Positions 44,890-55,849 of a DNA stretch of 64,000 nucleotides are shown here, one piece after another (positions within the stretch are counted from its first letter, which is position 1; each line of letters starts with the position of its first letter). The translations under genes were made by a program, and so were the position numbers. The notes beneath the pieces are model-generated. The model saw only the letters and a program-made list of their open reading frames with translations. It was not told where the DNA came from and made no database searches. The DNA is taken from contig MVAQ01000030.1 in the NCBI GenBank assembly GCA_014825775.1, forward strand, positions 62,001 to 126,000. The letters are read 5' to 3'. The stretch is from Krasilnikovozyma curviuscula (Eukaryota; Basidiomycota; Tremellomycetes; Cystofilobasidiales; Mrakiaceae).

Positions 44890-45691
44890 TTACATCTTAT
44901 CATCCTCATGATCTACAGGCTCCTTGGTTTCAGTTTCAGAACTTAAAAACAGCGCTGGGTCTGTTGTTTTGAGAATCGATGATAGCGCCTCTTCAACAAA
45001 CACGCCTGGGTGAAACAAGCCAAGAACCTGGTCAGTTGAGGGGCCTACAGCGACCAGTAAAAAGAGAGCTCGACCTAGAGCAATGAGAGCATCTCCATCG
45101 AAGGCCCGATACATGTTCATCCTTCCAGTCTCGAGGTCTCTCTTCAACGACCTGACACCATCAACTCCCTCAATCTGAGCTCCAGTCTCGTCATCCTGTT
45201 CTTTCTCTTTCCCCTTTTTCTTCCCGTAGTAGTCTTGTTTCCGTGGTCTTTTGTTACTACCAGCAGCTTGACCATCTTCTTCCGCTTTAAGCTTCTTTCT
45301 TAATTCCTTCTCGGCTCGTTTTTTCGAGAGATAATGAGTATACTCTGATTCGTCTAACATCCCTATGCTGTGATAGTACGCCTTCGTGTGAGCTTCCAGA
45401 GGTGGGAGTAAGGATGAGGAGGGGAGTGGGTTCGGTTTAGATGCTGGGTAGGTCAGAAGGTATGACATTCAGCTCTGAAACGTAATAAAAGACAAACGAA
45501 TACTTACGGTCATGGTTCTGTAGGTAACTGAGCTCTCCATCTAAGTAAGGCTTCCTTCTGTGTCCAGAAACCGACCAAGTCTTGGAACCAGTCTGTTTTC
45601 GTTTCTTCAGTGAATTGCCTTCATCAACTTGGCCACCGTCGCTTGATGGTAAGGAAGGAAGCTTGGAGGATGATGCAACACTTGTTTCCAT
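44890..45691 (-). CDS. Lys-rich nuclear-type protein, function unknown
   Basis: Two exons, 45508-45691 and 44890-45443, join in phase (245 aa). It begins METSVASSSKLPSLPSSDGG and has a strongly charged middle: YLSKKRAEKELRKKLKAEED and KRPRKQDYYGKKKGKEKEQD, which resemble nuclear localisation signals and a short coiled coil. The C-terminal part (AFDGDALIALGRALFLLV...HPGVFVEEALSSIL) looks folded and more hydrophobic. No family is recognised. A transcription or ribosome-biogenesis role would be a guess. An upstream ATG at 45791-45793 opens a 26-codon frame that ends before this start and may be an upstream ORF. Confidence 0.7.
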
Positions 45692-46271
45692 GCCTTGTGA
45701 AGGTTTGGAGAAGGACTGGCTAATTTCAATAATTTGCTTCTGGAGCGTTTTGCGGTGAAACTTGTGAGGCGTCTGAAGCTTTGCTTGGATCAAGAAACCC
45801 ACTCATTGGTTCTTGCAAAGGTAGACTGATACTGAAAAACAATTTATTTGCTTGTTCTTGTACCACTCTCCTCCCTTCCCCATTGTTGCAACATCGCGTG
45901 CAATGATGCCACCCATCCATCCTTAAGGTACATCCGACATTGACACCATCATCTAGATAGATCCTAACCAACTGTCTGGGCTGAAAAACGATACCACGTC
46001 TTCAGTCCAACGATTACGATCACAACTGCCATATACGACTCTGGAGATTCGCAATCAAATCGACAAATGCGTTGGCTGATGTGTCACTACATCCATATTA
46101 TCAGAACGGTACTCACAATTAGGTTCTGGTTCTTGTAGAGAGTTCTCATTGCCTCGAAACGGTATTTGAAGCCAACGGCAGTGACACGCTTGTCAGGATG
46201 AAAACGATTCATCAAACAGCAGATCCTCTCCTGCATCAGTCCCTCAGATGAGATCCATCTTAGTAAACAGC
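45692..46271. other. gene-free stretch
   Basis: Between two minus-strand genes of unknown function. Short open frames exist (minus 45726-45971 with a Cys/His-rich patch, and minus 46087-46275), but no in-phase joins or motifs support them. It probably holds 5' leader and promoter of the downstream gene. Confidence 0.4.
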
Positions 46272-46848
46272 TCATGGATTTCCTTCCTCTTCCTGTGTAT
46301 TGTCATCTCCAACTTCCTTCTGAGAGCTTGAATGCGCCAACAACTTCTCAACCAGACGTTCGTGTCTTCTCCGCACGAACGACTCGGAGATCGTCATGAG
46401 CAAATCTTCAGCCGTTTCATAGTATCTTATAGGCTGAGTACTTGCAAGCTGAAGCATTGAGGTTGGAGGTTTGCCATAGTCAGCGCAAGTTCAGTGGTTG
46501 GGAAAGCGGGGTTGTCAACTCACGGAGTAGCCTCTTTCATCTAAACAAATCGTATGGGATAGACCACTATCACAAGCGAGCAATTCTACTTCAGCTGATG
46601 CGATGCTGTTGGAGCTTGTTTCTATGATATTGTAGCAGGTGATGAACTTGTCATTCACGAGCTCTTCGAGAGCTAGTTCCAGCTCTGAATGAGGAAATCC
46701 AGTAGGGACAGAACGCTCCATTGTAGACCACAGCTCTATTATCACCTTTGAGGTAATTCGGCTTCTTTTTTTTTGGTGAAAATTGCCGTTGGGCGTTAAG
46801 AGTTACAGATGTTGCAGGAGTTCTCCAACTTTTTGCTCTCATGTCCAT
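46272..46848 (-). CDS. small conserved-looking protein, function unknown (146 aa)
   Basis: Three exons, 46807-46848, 46524-46745 and 46272-46448, join in phase over introns of 61 and 75 nt. The first exon is MDMRAKSWRTPATS. The second reads VIIELWSTMERSVPTGFPHS and continues ELELALEELVNDKFITCY, helical and possibly winged-helix-like. The third gives a helix-rich tail (ETAEDLLMTISESFVRRRHE) and ends in acidic residues. No family is recognised. The exon 1 donor (GTAACT) is less certain; the remaining exons are well defined. It is read divergently from GatA with about 200 bp between the starts. Confidence 0.6.
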
Positions 46849-47050
46849 CAAACCTCATACACCTCCAAATTTCTGGTAGGCTTGTATTCTTTGTTAACTC
46901 AATAGCACGATGTACTAACTGTTACTTGGGTAAATCGTGTCTCTCAAGATTAAAATCGGAGAAGTTCAACTTAGCAAGCTCTGAATCTCTGCTGAGCTCA
47001 AGATTTCACCTAACATCAACTGAACCAGAGAATCAAGGGTACAGCTGTTG
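46849..47050. promoter_or_regulatory. short bidirectional promoter (unknown protein / GatA)
   Basis: Only 202 bp separate two divergent start codons, so both core promoters must lie here or overlap the 5' ends. No specific site was recognised. Confidence 0.5.
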
Positions 47051-48824
47051 ATGGTCAAACTATTCAAACGTCCTCCTAGCTCGATATCGATATCAAATGC
47101 TCATGCAGCGATAGCAGGATCGAACGTCCACCAGTTTGCGTGGGTGAATCCAGACACGAGCCATCCATTGCACCTTGGTCCTCTAAATGGAATACCGATA
47201 TCTGTAAAATCAGCATTCAGTGTGAAGGATGTTGAAACAACCGCTTCGTCAGACATTCTCGAAGGTGAGAGCCCAATGCACCCGATTTCGCGTTTCTTCT
47301 AGTACTAATGCTGGCTTGAGTGTATTCATCAGGCTACAAAGCGCCTTATACATCAACAGCAGTTCAGCTTCTCCTCAATTCTGGCGCTTACATCGTTGGT
47401 AAGACCGCTCAGGATGAGTTTGGAATGGGGTATGTCTGAAGGGCACGCGACTTAATTGGGCAGTTTTCTTTTGTTCACTTTCCTGTTCTCTGTGCTCTGT
47501 ACAGATCAAAATCAACCCATCTATCAGCATCACCTCCTGTTCATCCTCTTTCTGATAAGCACTCCCCAGGCGGCTCCTCGGGTGGTTCTGCAGCCTCAGT
47601 TCTATCAGGCACCTCCCAATTCTCCCTTGGAACGGATACAGGTGGTTCGACCAGGCTACCGGCAAGTCATTGTGGAATCGTTGGGCTCAAACCGAGTTAT
47701 GGAATGATCAGTCGCTGGGGTTTGATCAGCTACGCTGATAGTTTAGATTGCGTTGGCGTGATGGGTTCAGAAGTGACTGGGGTTGAACAGGTGTTCAGTG
47801 AGTGCCATCTTCTTGTAATATCGCATGGAAAAAATCTAATGTACCTGTCCGTATTGTAGACGTAATCTCGCAGCCCGACGCTAAAGATCCAACATGCGCG
47901 TCTGAATCGCTGCGACGACATTCTGCGGCACTATCAAAATTACACATTTCCACCTTACCGAATCTCATAGCTTCATCCCAAGCTTCAGTAGATACACCTT
48001 TGAAAGGTCTACGAGTTGGCCTACCACTCCAGACATTCCCGACAGTTCCACCACCTCTCTTCGTCAGCCTTCTCAGCAAACTGCAGTCCCTCGGCGCAGA
48101 CCTTGTTTCTATCGACATTCCAATCTTACCACACGTGCTTGGAGCGTACTATGTGATTGCTTCCGCTGAAGCGAGTAGTAACCTGGCTAGATATGATGGT
48201 GTCAGATATGGAAAGAGAATCGATGAGGAGGATGTTGAGAGTGTCAAGGGCAAATTGGAAGAGAGCGATCGATTGGCCACGAGGACAAAGGGCTTTGGGA
48301 ATGAAGTTAGGAAACGACTGCTCGTTGGAAGTTACGCTTTGTCTGCTGAGTAAGCTTGTTGATGATTATCCGTTTCGATACAGTAGTGTTGACCTGATGT
48401 CAAAATTCCTTCTCACAGAGCTTACAACTCATACTTCCTCCGATCGCAACGGATACGGTCGACTCTCCTTCACTCTTATCTGACGAACTTCCGGTCTCAG
48501 TCCCCACTGTACCCTTCCTTAAGACCAGCAGCAGCAACCAAAGGAATCGACATCATTCTTCACCCGACATCCCTCAAACCACCTTCTCTCATCAAGCCGA
48601 CAAAACCAGCTGAAGATGAAGAGATAGACGCATATATTCAAGATACACTTACGGTCCCAGCAAGCTTGTGTGGCCTACCCGCGATAAGCATCCCAATGGG
48701 CTTAGATGGAGAGGGCTGGCCTCGTGGTGTTGACATCATGGGACAATGGGGTAGTGAAGAGCTACTCTTCAGACTTGGAGAGGTCATCGAAGGAGTCATT
48801 GATATGGCACCGTTATCAGTGTGA
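47051..48824 (+). CDS. glutamyl-tRNA(Gln) amidotransferase subunit A, mitochondrial (GatA/Her2)
   Basis: Five exons, 47051-47264, 47333-47429, 47505-47797, 47860-48349 and 48419-48824 (499 aa), all in phase. The amidase signature is clear: [14 protein letters not shown] with the catalytic Lys, [30 protein letters not shown] with the cis-Ser, and [20 protein letters not shown] with the nucleophile Ser. [20 protein letters not shown] is specific for GatA rather than other amidases. The C-terminus has [20 protein letters not shown]. GatA works with GatB and GatF in mitochondria to turn Glu-tRNA(Gln) into Gln-tRNA(Gln). No clear presequence is visible in the first 30 residues ([14 protein letters not shown] is mildly basic), so a further 5' exon is possible. 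Confidence 0.92.
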
Positions 48825-48995
48825 TGTCACCATTTGCCTTGTGATTGTCTGAGTAGGAAAACATGGTCGTAAAATTTCAGAACGAAAACGTTGTTGAAAA
48901 CTAAATTCTTAATACAACCTCTAAATTTCCTCCATCGCCTGAACAAAAAAAGGTTCTAATCTAAGCACTCAAATGCAAGGAAGAGCCTGCATAGT

Positions 48996-51900
48996 CTACA
49001 CTTCTAATACGGGGATGGCCTGAGCCTCAGCGCCATCCGACGAAGGTTTCTTCTCGTCGAGAGATTCAGCATGCTGAGTTTTAGCAGCTTTGATGCGTCG
49101 GAACTCTTCTTCAGCAGCGTCTTGGAGACGCGCTTTGGCTGGAGCATCACAAACGAGCGCGGCCTCCTCGACTGTTAAGATAATGGTATCAGAATGAGAT
49201 TGTCGTTCAATGCAATTTTCGTAGTCATACCTGATAATCCGGCGGTTTCTGGGAAAGTGAAGTAAATAATAACGAGGAAAACAGCAAGGACAACGATGTA
49301 CACTGTGATGAGGAGAATGAAGCATCATCAGAAACTGAACAAGGAGATAAAGCACATCCCTTAACACTAACCAGTGAAATACTTCCAGCCGATGGCATTG
49401 AAACTAGAACGAAAGATTATAGATTAGCGGGAATGAAGAGTCCGGGTAGGACGGAGATCTTACGCTATTGGATTGGCATATCTGCAAGGGAATAAAAGTC
49501 AGATTGAATGCCCAATTCACAAAAGGACACGTTTGCTACTCACTGGTTGAAGAAAAGAGCTGCGTAACCTGTGAAGTTGGTGATTGCCACTACGAAATAA
49601 GGAGAGTATATGATGAGTAACCAGAGATCAAAACAAGCAGACCGAACAACGATCCTTGAACGCACTGGCTTTTGAACGCAGGTTGAATGGGACAATCTCG
49701 ACAGAATAAGTGAATGAGAAGATTGTGTATGACTAGAGTGTATTAAATGAGGTAAGTGACTGATGACTCGAATGAAGCGACGCGTGATTACTCACGAAGG
49801 AATAGAAAGCGTTATACAAAAAGATACCGAAGATTGTAGCAGCGCCGACTGAGGGAGATCCACTACTGGCATAAACAGCAGAGGTAGCAGTAATAATGCT
49901 GTAAGATATGAGCATACCACCGGTGGATGTCAACCACAAGAATCTTCTACCAAGCTTGTCAGAATAGAATGTGGCAGCCAGAGCACATATAAAGTTCCAA
50001 ATCTATGATTTCATCCTCATCAGCTTAAATTAACTAGTAAGAAAAAAATTCATTTCTTACTTGAAGACCACCGTTGATGCCCTGTTGTGCTTGAGGAGAA
50101 GTTATTCCCACGGTCACCAAGATTGGCTGTGAAGAAGCAGGGAATCACGCATTAGTTGCAAAACTCGATCATATCACAAAACCTCGAAAACATACCGAGA
50201 GGTAGTAGCTGATGATTCCGTTGCCTAAGAAAGAGATTAAAAGAAAGATAAGACAATGAGGGGGGCTGTCAATAACCAACAAGTTTATCTGTGAATTGTA
50301 GAAAGCAGCATGACGTACCAGCCCACTGGATCATCAAACCCAAAAATGATGTGATGAACAGTCTTTTTCTGTTGCCAGGGGTCTTCAAAAAGTCCATATA
50401 GGAAGAAGAGCTGTCCATCTTCAATCCCTCAGTGATTTGGGCGATCTCATGGAGGACTAATTCATCATTCGGGTCACCGTTAGCGTGATATTCGACTAGA
50501 ATAGCTTTGGCTTCTTCAACTTTTCCAATGGACATGAGGTATCTTGGAGATTCTGGGACCCAGATCAACATAATCGCTTGGATGATGGAAGGTACACCCT
50601 AAACAACGAAAGGTTCGAAGTATCTTTTAGACTTATGACCTTTACAATGAAGATTTAAAGAGGAAAGGTTCACTTGGACGATAGATGGTAGCCGCCAACT
50701 CCAGTTCGATTCGATGTAGAGGCATCCAAAAGTCTTCGAGAGGTAAGAGTTATGAAAACAGTTCAGCAAATGACAGAAACGTTTATTGAACGCCATCAAA
50801 CCACTTACCAACCACGCTGCGACAATTGCTCCAACTGGTACGAGAAACGTCAGTAAGAGATTAGGGGTAAGGTGATGATCTCGACGCCAACCACAGTCGA
50901 GGGGGGGAAGGGTCTTGGCAAGGCAACCCTCTCAGCCGAAAGGCAGATCTAGCCCCTAGCGTCGAGAATTATTAAATCAAAAGGTATCTTACCATACCAG
51001 CTAATGTAAAAGCTGTTGTCAGTGGAGAATCTAGAGCCCAAAGGTCAAATACACTCACCATGCACCGAATAGAGTTGCGTATAATGAAGCCTGAGATGTA
51101 TTATCAGTTACAATGATTCAACGGAGTCTATAAATATGATACCTACTTGAGAGGGATATGCAAGTTCCAAAAGATGGGCAGGACCGAGTACTATACTGAA
51201 CGCCCCGCCGACGCCGACAAGGATCCTCGAGCCGAAAAACTTCCATGGGCCGATAGCGAATGCTTGCATCAACACCCCTATAAATGAATTTATTCCAAAA
51301 CAGAAAGGTTTGAGACAAGCATCTTGATCCGCTGATGCAATTAGGAGATTCTCACCAGCGAACACAACAACACCTCCGAAGACCTGTGGCCATTTTCTGC
51401 CGAAGCGGTCACCACACCAAGAGGCAGGGAAAAAAGCGATACAGTATCCGACACTAATTCCAGCAGAGAATAAACCTTGGAGCTGTAAAACAGGGTGTCA
51501 GCAATCAGCTTGTCCGAGACGAAACACGTAAACGTAGGAGATGGTTTCTTGGCTCTTTAACGAGTTCACCCCCTTCACAACGACTACCTAGTCTCGAGAT
51601 ACATAACAAGAATGGAACCACAGCACTCACGTTGGCATCTGGATTGTCACTTGTTATCGGAAGCGGAACCGTGCCGTGAAAGAAGGGTTCAAACTGGTCG
51701 TGTGAGCAAATCGCTACGAAAACAGAGCATGAACGACGAACTCACGTATCTTGCAGGAATGAAGCGATACTCCAGAATCCATTCATGACAGAGCCGTCTA
51801 GATCGATTGGAGAGGGTCAGATGCTTTATCGCAGATTGCAACAGTCATAGAAGCCGTCGCTGTTGTGGGCAGGAAAAGTTCCTCACCATATCCACAGACA

Positions 51901-52124
51901 AAAGATCCAATCATGAGAACCTGGCACCAGAAGTTTAGTCTTCTGAGACCTGAGATTGTGCAAGAAACAAGCAATGTTCACCAAGAGAATCAGTTGTTGT
52001 ACATTGTTCAGAACTGTATGTCGGAATTCTCCCACCGCTCACCTGGGTCTTTCCACCATGACTTCTTAGTATTAGTGAGGTTGTGCAAGGCAGATTCTTT
52101 TGCGATAGCAGTTCCGAAGGCCAT
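48996..52124 (-). CDS. MFS sugar transporter (beta-glucoside/lactose-permease type), with one unresolved splice phase
   Basis: Twenty exons, right to left: 52043-52124, 51887-51949, 51746-51797, 51631-51693, 51356-51482, 51147-51277, 51059-51090, 50993-51012, 50809-50834, 50674-50733, 50319-50598, 50196-50224, 50061-50126, 49796-50002, 49666-49732, 49544-49589, 49464-49481, 49372-49403, 49231-49302 and 48996-49171; about 549 aa. Sugar-porter motifs are GYDGSVMNGF, GDRFGRKWPQ, SNWSWRLPS, VPESPRYL, SDKLGRR and FPETAGLS. Twelve membrane segments are expected. Every join keeps phase except exon 3 to 4 (51746/51693), which is off by one with canonical GT-AG sites, although the protein across it (SFLQDT/FEPFF) reads sensibly. 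It is divergent from the beta-glucosidase and probably imports its substrate. Confidence 0.85.
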
Positions 52125-52385
52125 TGTTACTAGCCACTTTTGTCAGAAACGATTCGCACAGTGACGGTTAGAATAGCACCGTCGTCGAGCCCTGACTGGC
52201 CAGAGAAAGCGGTCGTATCACCGTTACACTTCTGTCAGACAATCCAGTCCAGTCCGTCCAGTCACGGTGGTGTTGCTTTGAAGCGATGCTGGAAGCAAAA
52301 TTAAAATGCCGAAAATGCGACGGAAACACGGGTGAGAAAGACAGTCCTTCGTTCAACAGCATTCTAACTAGCCAAGCGCTGCAAT
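52125..52385. promoter_or_regulatory. shared promoter of sugar transporter and beta-glucosidase
   Basis: 261 bp lie between the two divergent start codons. The interval includes a tandem CAGTCCAGTCCGTCCAGTC block around 52242-52263 and the CGG-N8-CCG palindrome listed next. Joint regulation of the pair is inferred from this layout. Confidence 0.65.
52210..52223. promoter_or_regulatory. CGG-N8-CCG palindrome, candidate Zn2Cys6 regulator site
   Basis: CGG (52210-52212) and CCG (52221-52223) form an inverted pair with 8 nt between, near the centre of the shared promoter. Fungal Zn2Cys6 factors that control sugar genes bind such half-sites. It could also be a chance occurrence. Confidence 0.35.
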
Positions 52386-55300
52386 ATGACCCAGCATCCA
52401 GCAGTACATTCTCTAGATGTGCTAGAGACGCTTTCCAAGCTCACTTTGGATGAAAAAATCGATCTGTTAGCCGCAAAATCCGATTGGCAGACTTTCCCCA
52501 TCCCCCGGCTTGACATTCCTTCAGTCAGGGTCTCAGATGGCCCCAATGGAGTTCGTGGACAGTTTTTCTTCAACGGAACTCCTTCCTCGTGTTTCCCTTG
52601 CTCTACAGGGCTGGCAGCGTCTTTCGATGTCTCATTGAGTGAGGAGGTCGGACGAGCGTTGGGAGACGAGTGTATCGCCAAGGGTGAGTCTATCGTCAAC
52701 TTGATAGTGTACCAGATCACTAATATATTTTGTCTGTAGGTGCTCATGTTCTTCTAGCGCCAACTGTCAATACTGCTAGATCGCCGTTGGGAGGCAGAGG
52801 TTCGATTGATTGACTCTCAAGACCTTTTTATCCCCCACTATCCTGACTCCGACTTCGAATTTCAGGATTTGAATCATTTAGTGAAGACCCGGTCTTGAAT
52901 GGAACAATGGCAGCTCACTATATCATCGGTGTCCAATCGAAAAAAGTTGTTGCGACAATCAAGCACTTTGTTTGCAACGACCAGGAGTTCGAGAGGATGA
53001 GCATTGATGCTGTTCTCAGCCAACGAGCTTTGAGGGAGATTTACTTGCGGCCGTTCGAGATTGCGATGAGGTTGGCTCAGCCTAAAGCAATCATGACCAG
53101 CTACAACAGGATGAACGGGCTGCATTGTAGTGAGGATAAAGATCTCATTGAAGGTATCCTAAGGGAGGAGTGGGGTTTTGAAGGGATTGTCATCTCTGAC
53201 TGGACAGGTGCGTCTGATTTAGAGAAATGCTTAAGCGCAATGTGATTTTGAACTTCCGACATTTGCGATAGGCACTTACTCGACTGCTGAAGCTATTCTC
53301 GCTGGGTTGGATCTTGAGTTTCCAGGTAAATCTTCCTGATCTTTTTGACCAGACTAAATACTGAGCATTCATCCTCCACTCATAAGGTCCTACGATCATG
53401 AGAGGCGCTGCTGTCCATCGAATGTTGACCGCGAAGAAACTCACAGAGAAAGACATCGACGATAGGGTCATCAAGGTTCGTAGTATAACACTCTTCTGTT
53501 TAAATCAGCTGCTGATTTTACCTTCTTCAGATTCTTGAGCTTGTGAAGACAGCTCAGCTTGGACAGATCCCTTTTGACGCACCAGAGTCATCAATTGACA
53601 CTCCATATCTCCGAGGTCTCCTTCGTAGAGCAGCCTCATCGGCCATTGTCGTCCTCAAAAATAACCCAGTTTCATCAACCTCCACCTCACTTCTCCCTAT
53701 CGACTTGAAGAATATCAAGAAGCTCGCTGTCATCGGGCCAAACTCAAAGCCTTGCTTCACTTCTGGAGGAGGTTCAGCAGAACTTCTGTCGACATATAGA
53801 GTCTCGCCTCTCGAAGGCATCAAAGAGGCTGCCTCAGAAGCTGGAGTCGAAGTCCTCTACTCGGTCGGATCTCAGTCGTACAGGTTCTTGCCCCTGATTG
53901 AGGAGATGTGCAAGCTTCCTGCAAAAGGCGAGAAGGGCAGCCGGATTAGCTTCTTTAATGAGCAGCCCAAACTTTGGAAAGGAGAAGAAGCTACTTGGGG
54001 AGTTGATACTCAGATGGGCTACATGTTCTTCACGGATCATATTTCAGATGGTGAGTCCACAGTCGTGGAAGGATTTGAAATGAGCTGAGCTGATGTCTGA
54101 TTACAATTCACAGATGTCAACTTTAAATGTTGGGCCCAGGTGAGCTCCAATTACCCATTTCATCGAGATTTCAACTCTAATTCTTATGTCTTTTTTTTTC
54201 TTTTCATTTTTGGCTGGCAGATGGACACCATCTTTGTTCCAGACCAAAGCGGAGATTGGGAGTTTGGCTTGGTGCTGGAAGGTCAAGGAGATCTGTACCT
54301 CGACGGCGAACGCATCCTTGTAAACTCGATCCTGGAAGATCAAGTAAGAGGAGAACTATTTATGGGTCAAGGAACTATTGAAGTTGTCAGTCTATTCCTC
54401 CCTCGTCAAGCACTACCTAGATGCTGAAACATCGTTTGCTCTGTAGCGGGCTACTGTTCCTAATCTCATCGCTGGCAAGGAATACAAACTTGAAGTGAGG
54501 ATGTCGAACCACCACCCAGTCGGAGATGTCGGTTCGCCTTTTATTTCTCGAGGGGCTATTCGATTAGGAGGTTGGAGGATTACTTCCGAACAGCAAGCGA
54601 TTGATGATGCGGTGAAGGTTGCGAAGGAGGCTGATGCTGCCGTTGTCGTCGTCGGACTCTCATACGATTGGGAATCTGAGGGTTTTGACAGGACTACTTT
54701 GGAGTGAGTAGATACTATCCAAGTCACTCAAGATGATTCTAACTCTGCCAACTTTAGCTTGCCTGGCACCTCAAATGCTCTCGTCTCTGCTGTCCTCGCT
54801 GCCAACCCTAACACTATCATTGTCAACCAATCCGGAACCCCAGTCGAGTTCCCTTGGATTGAAAGAGCTCCTGCGGTTGTCCAAGCGTTCTATGGAGGAA
54901 ATTTCCTCGGTGAAGGACTGGCAGACGTGCTGTTCGGAAAAGTCAACCCAAGCGGGAAGCTACCGCTTTCCTGGCCGAAGAAACTTGAAGATAACCCTAG
55001 TTATATCTCTTTCGGGAAAGGAGAGAACGGAAAGGTGCTATACAACGAGGGTCAGTGTCATCTTCTCTTTCTATGTCGCGATCAACTGTTTTAACTTGGA
55101 AATACCTCAATAGGAATTTACGTTGGTTACAAAAATCCGTCTTTCAAGCCACTGTTTCCCTTTGGACATGGTCTCTCCTACTCTAACTTCACCTACTCTG
55201 GATTATCTATCCCAGCGGAAATTTCCACTGACGGGGAGTTGGAGATCTCTTTCGGGATTCAAAACGATTCCTCCATTGACGGTCAGGAAATAGTTCAAAT

Positions 55301-55562
55301 TTACGTTGCGGATCCATCTTCATCTGACGCTCGACCAGAAAAGGAGCTGAAGAGTTTCGTGAAGATCAATTTGAAGGCTGGCGAGAAGAAGCAGGTGAAG
55401 GTGTCGCTCGACAAAACGAGTTGGAGCTACTGGTCTGAGAGCGCCAACAGCTGGATCGCTGAAAAGGGTACTTTCAGTATTATCGTTGCTGGATCCTCAA
55501 TCGATTGGAAGTTGGTTGGAGAGACTAAGTTACCTGAAACGTTCAAGTGGATCGGTTTGTAA
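52386..55562 (+). CDS. GH3 beta-glucosidase with PA14 domain, probably intracellular
   Basis: Eleven exons: 52386-52683, 52740-52799, 52866-53207, 53272-53325, 53387-53475, 53531-54050, 54114-54139, 54221-54385, 54447-54703, 54758-55050 and 55114-55562 (850 aa). The GH3 N-terminal barrel shows SDGPNGVRG, IKHFVCNDQE and the nucleophile Asp in VISDWTG. The inserted PA14 domain spans roughly residues 390-530 (DHISDDVNFKCWAQMDTIF, then SGDWEFGLVLEGQGDLYLDG). The second GH3 domain has GLSYDWESEGFDR with the acid/base Glu, then PLFPFGHGLSYSNF, and a fibronectin-like end. It hydrolyses cellobiose or other beta-glucosides. The start MTQHPAVHSLDVLETLSKLT has no signal peptide, so the enzyme likely acts in the cytosol on sugar brought in by the adjacent transporter. 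Confidence 0.95.
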
Positions 55563-55849
55563 CTTGCTCGCGATAGTTTAGCTTTGAACTTAGGTGCTCC
55601 TGCTCTTCGTCATATCCAGAAAGATTGTGTGTGGGAATCTTGTTATCGTGTTGACAGGCAGGAGTGTCATCTTTCTATAAGCGTGGTTTCAATTCAGGAA
55701 AAAAGCTTTTTTTTGTCTCTTTAATGTGTCAACCTTTTGCGTCGCGATATTTTGTGGACGATTCGATAGAATGCTTCACTGAATTTATCTTCCTCGCCTA
55801 GAGACTCAGCTGCACGCATGTTCTGAACTTGACAGCCATTCTCTCAGCC

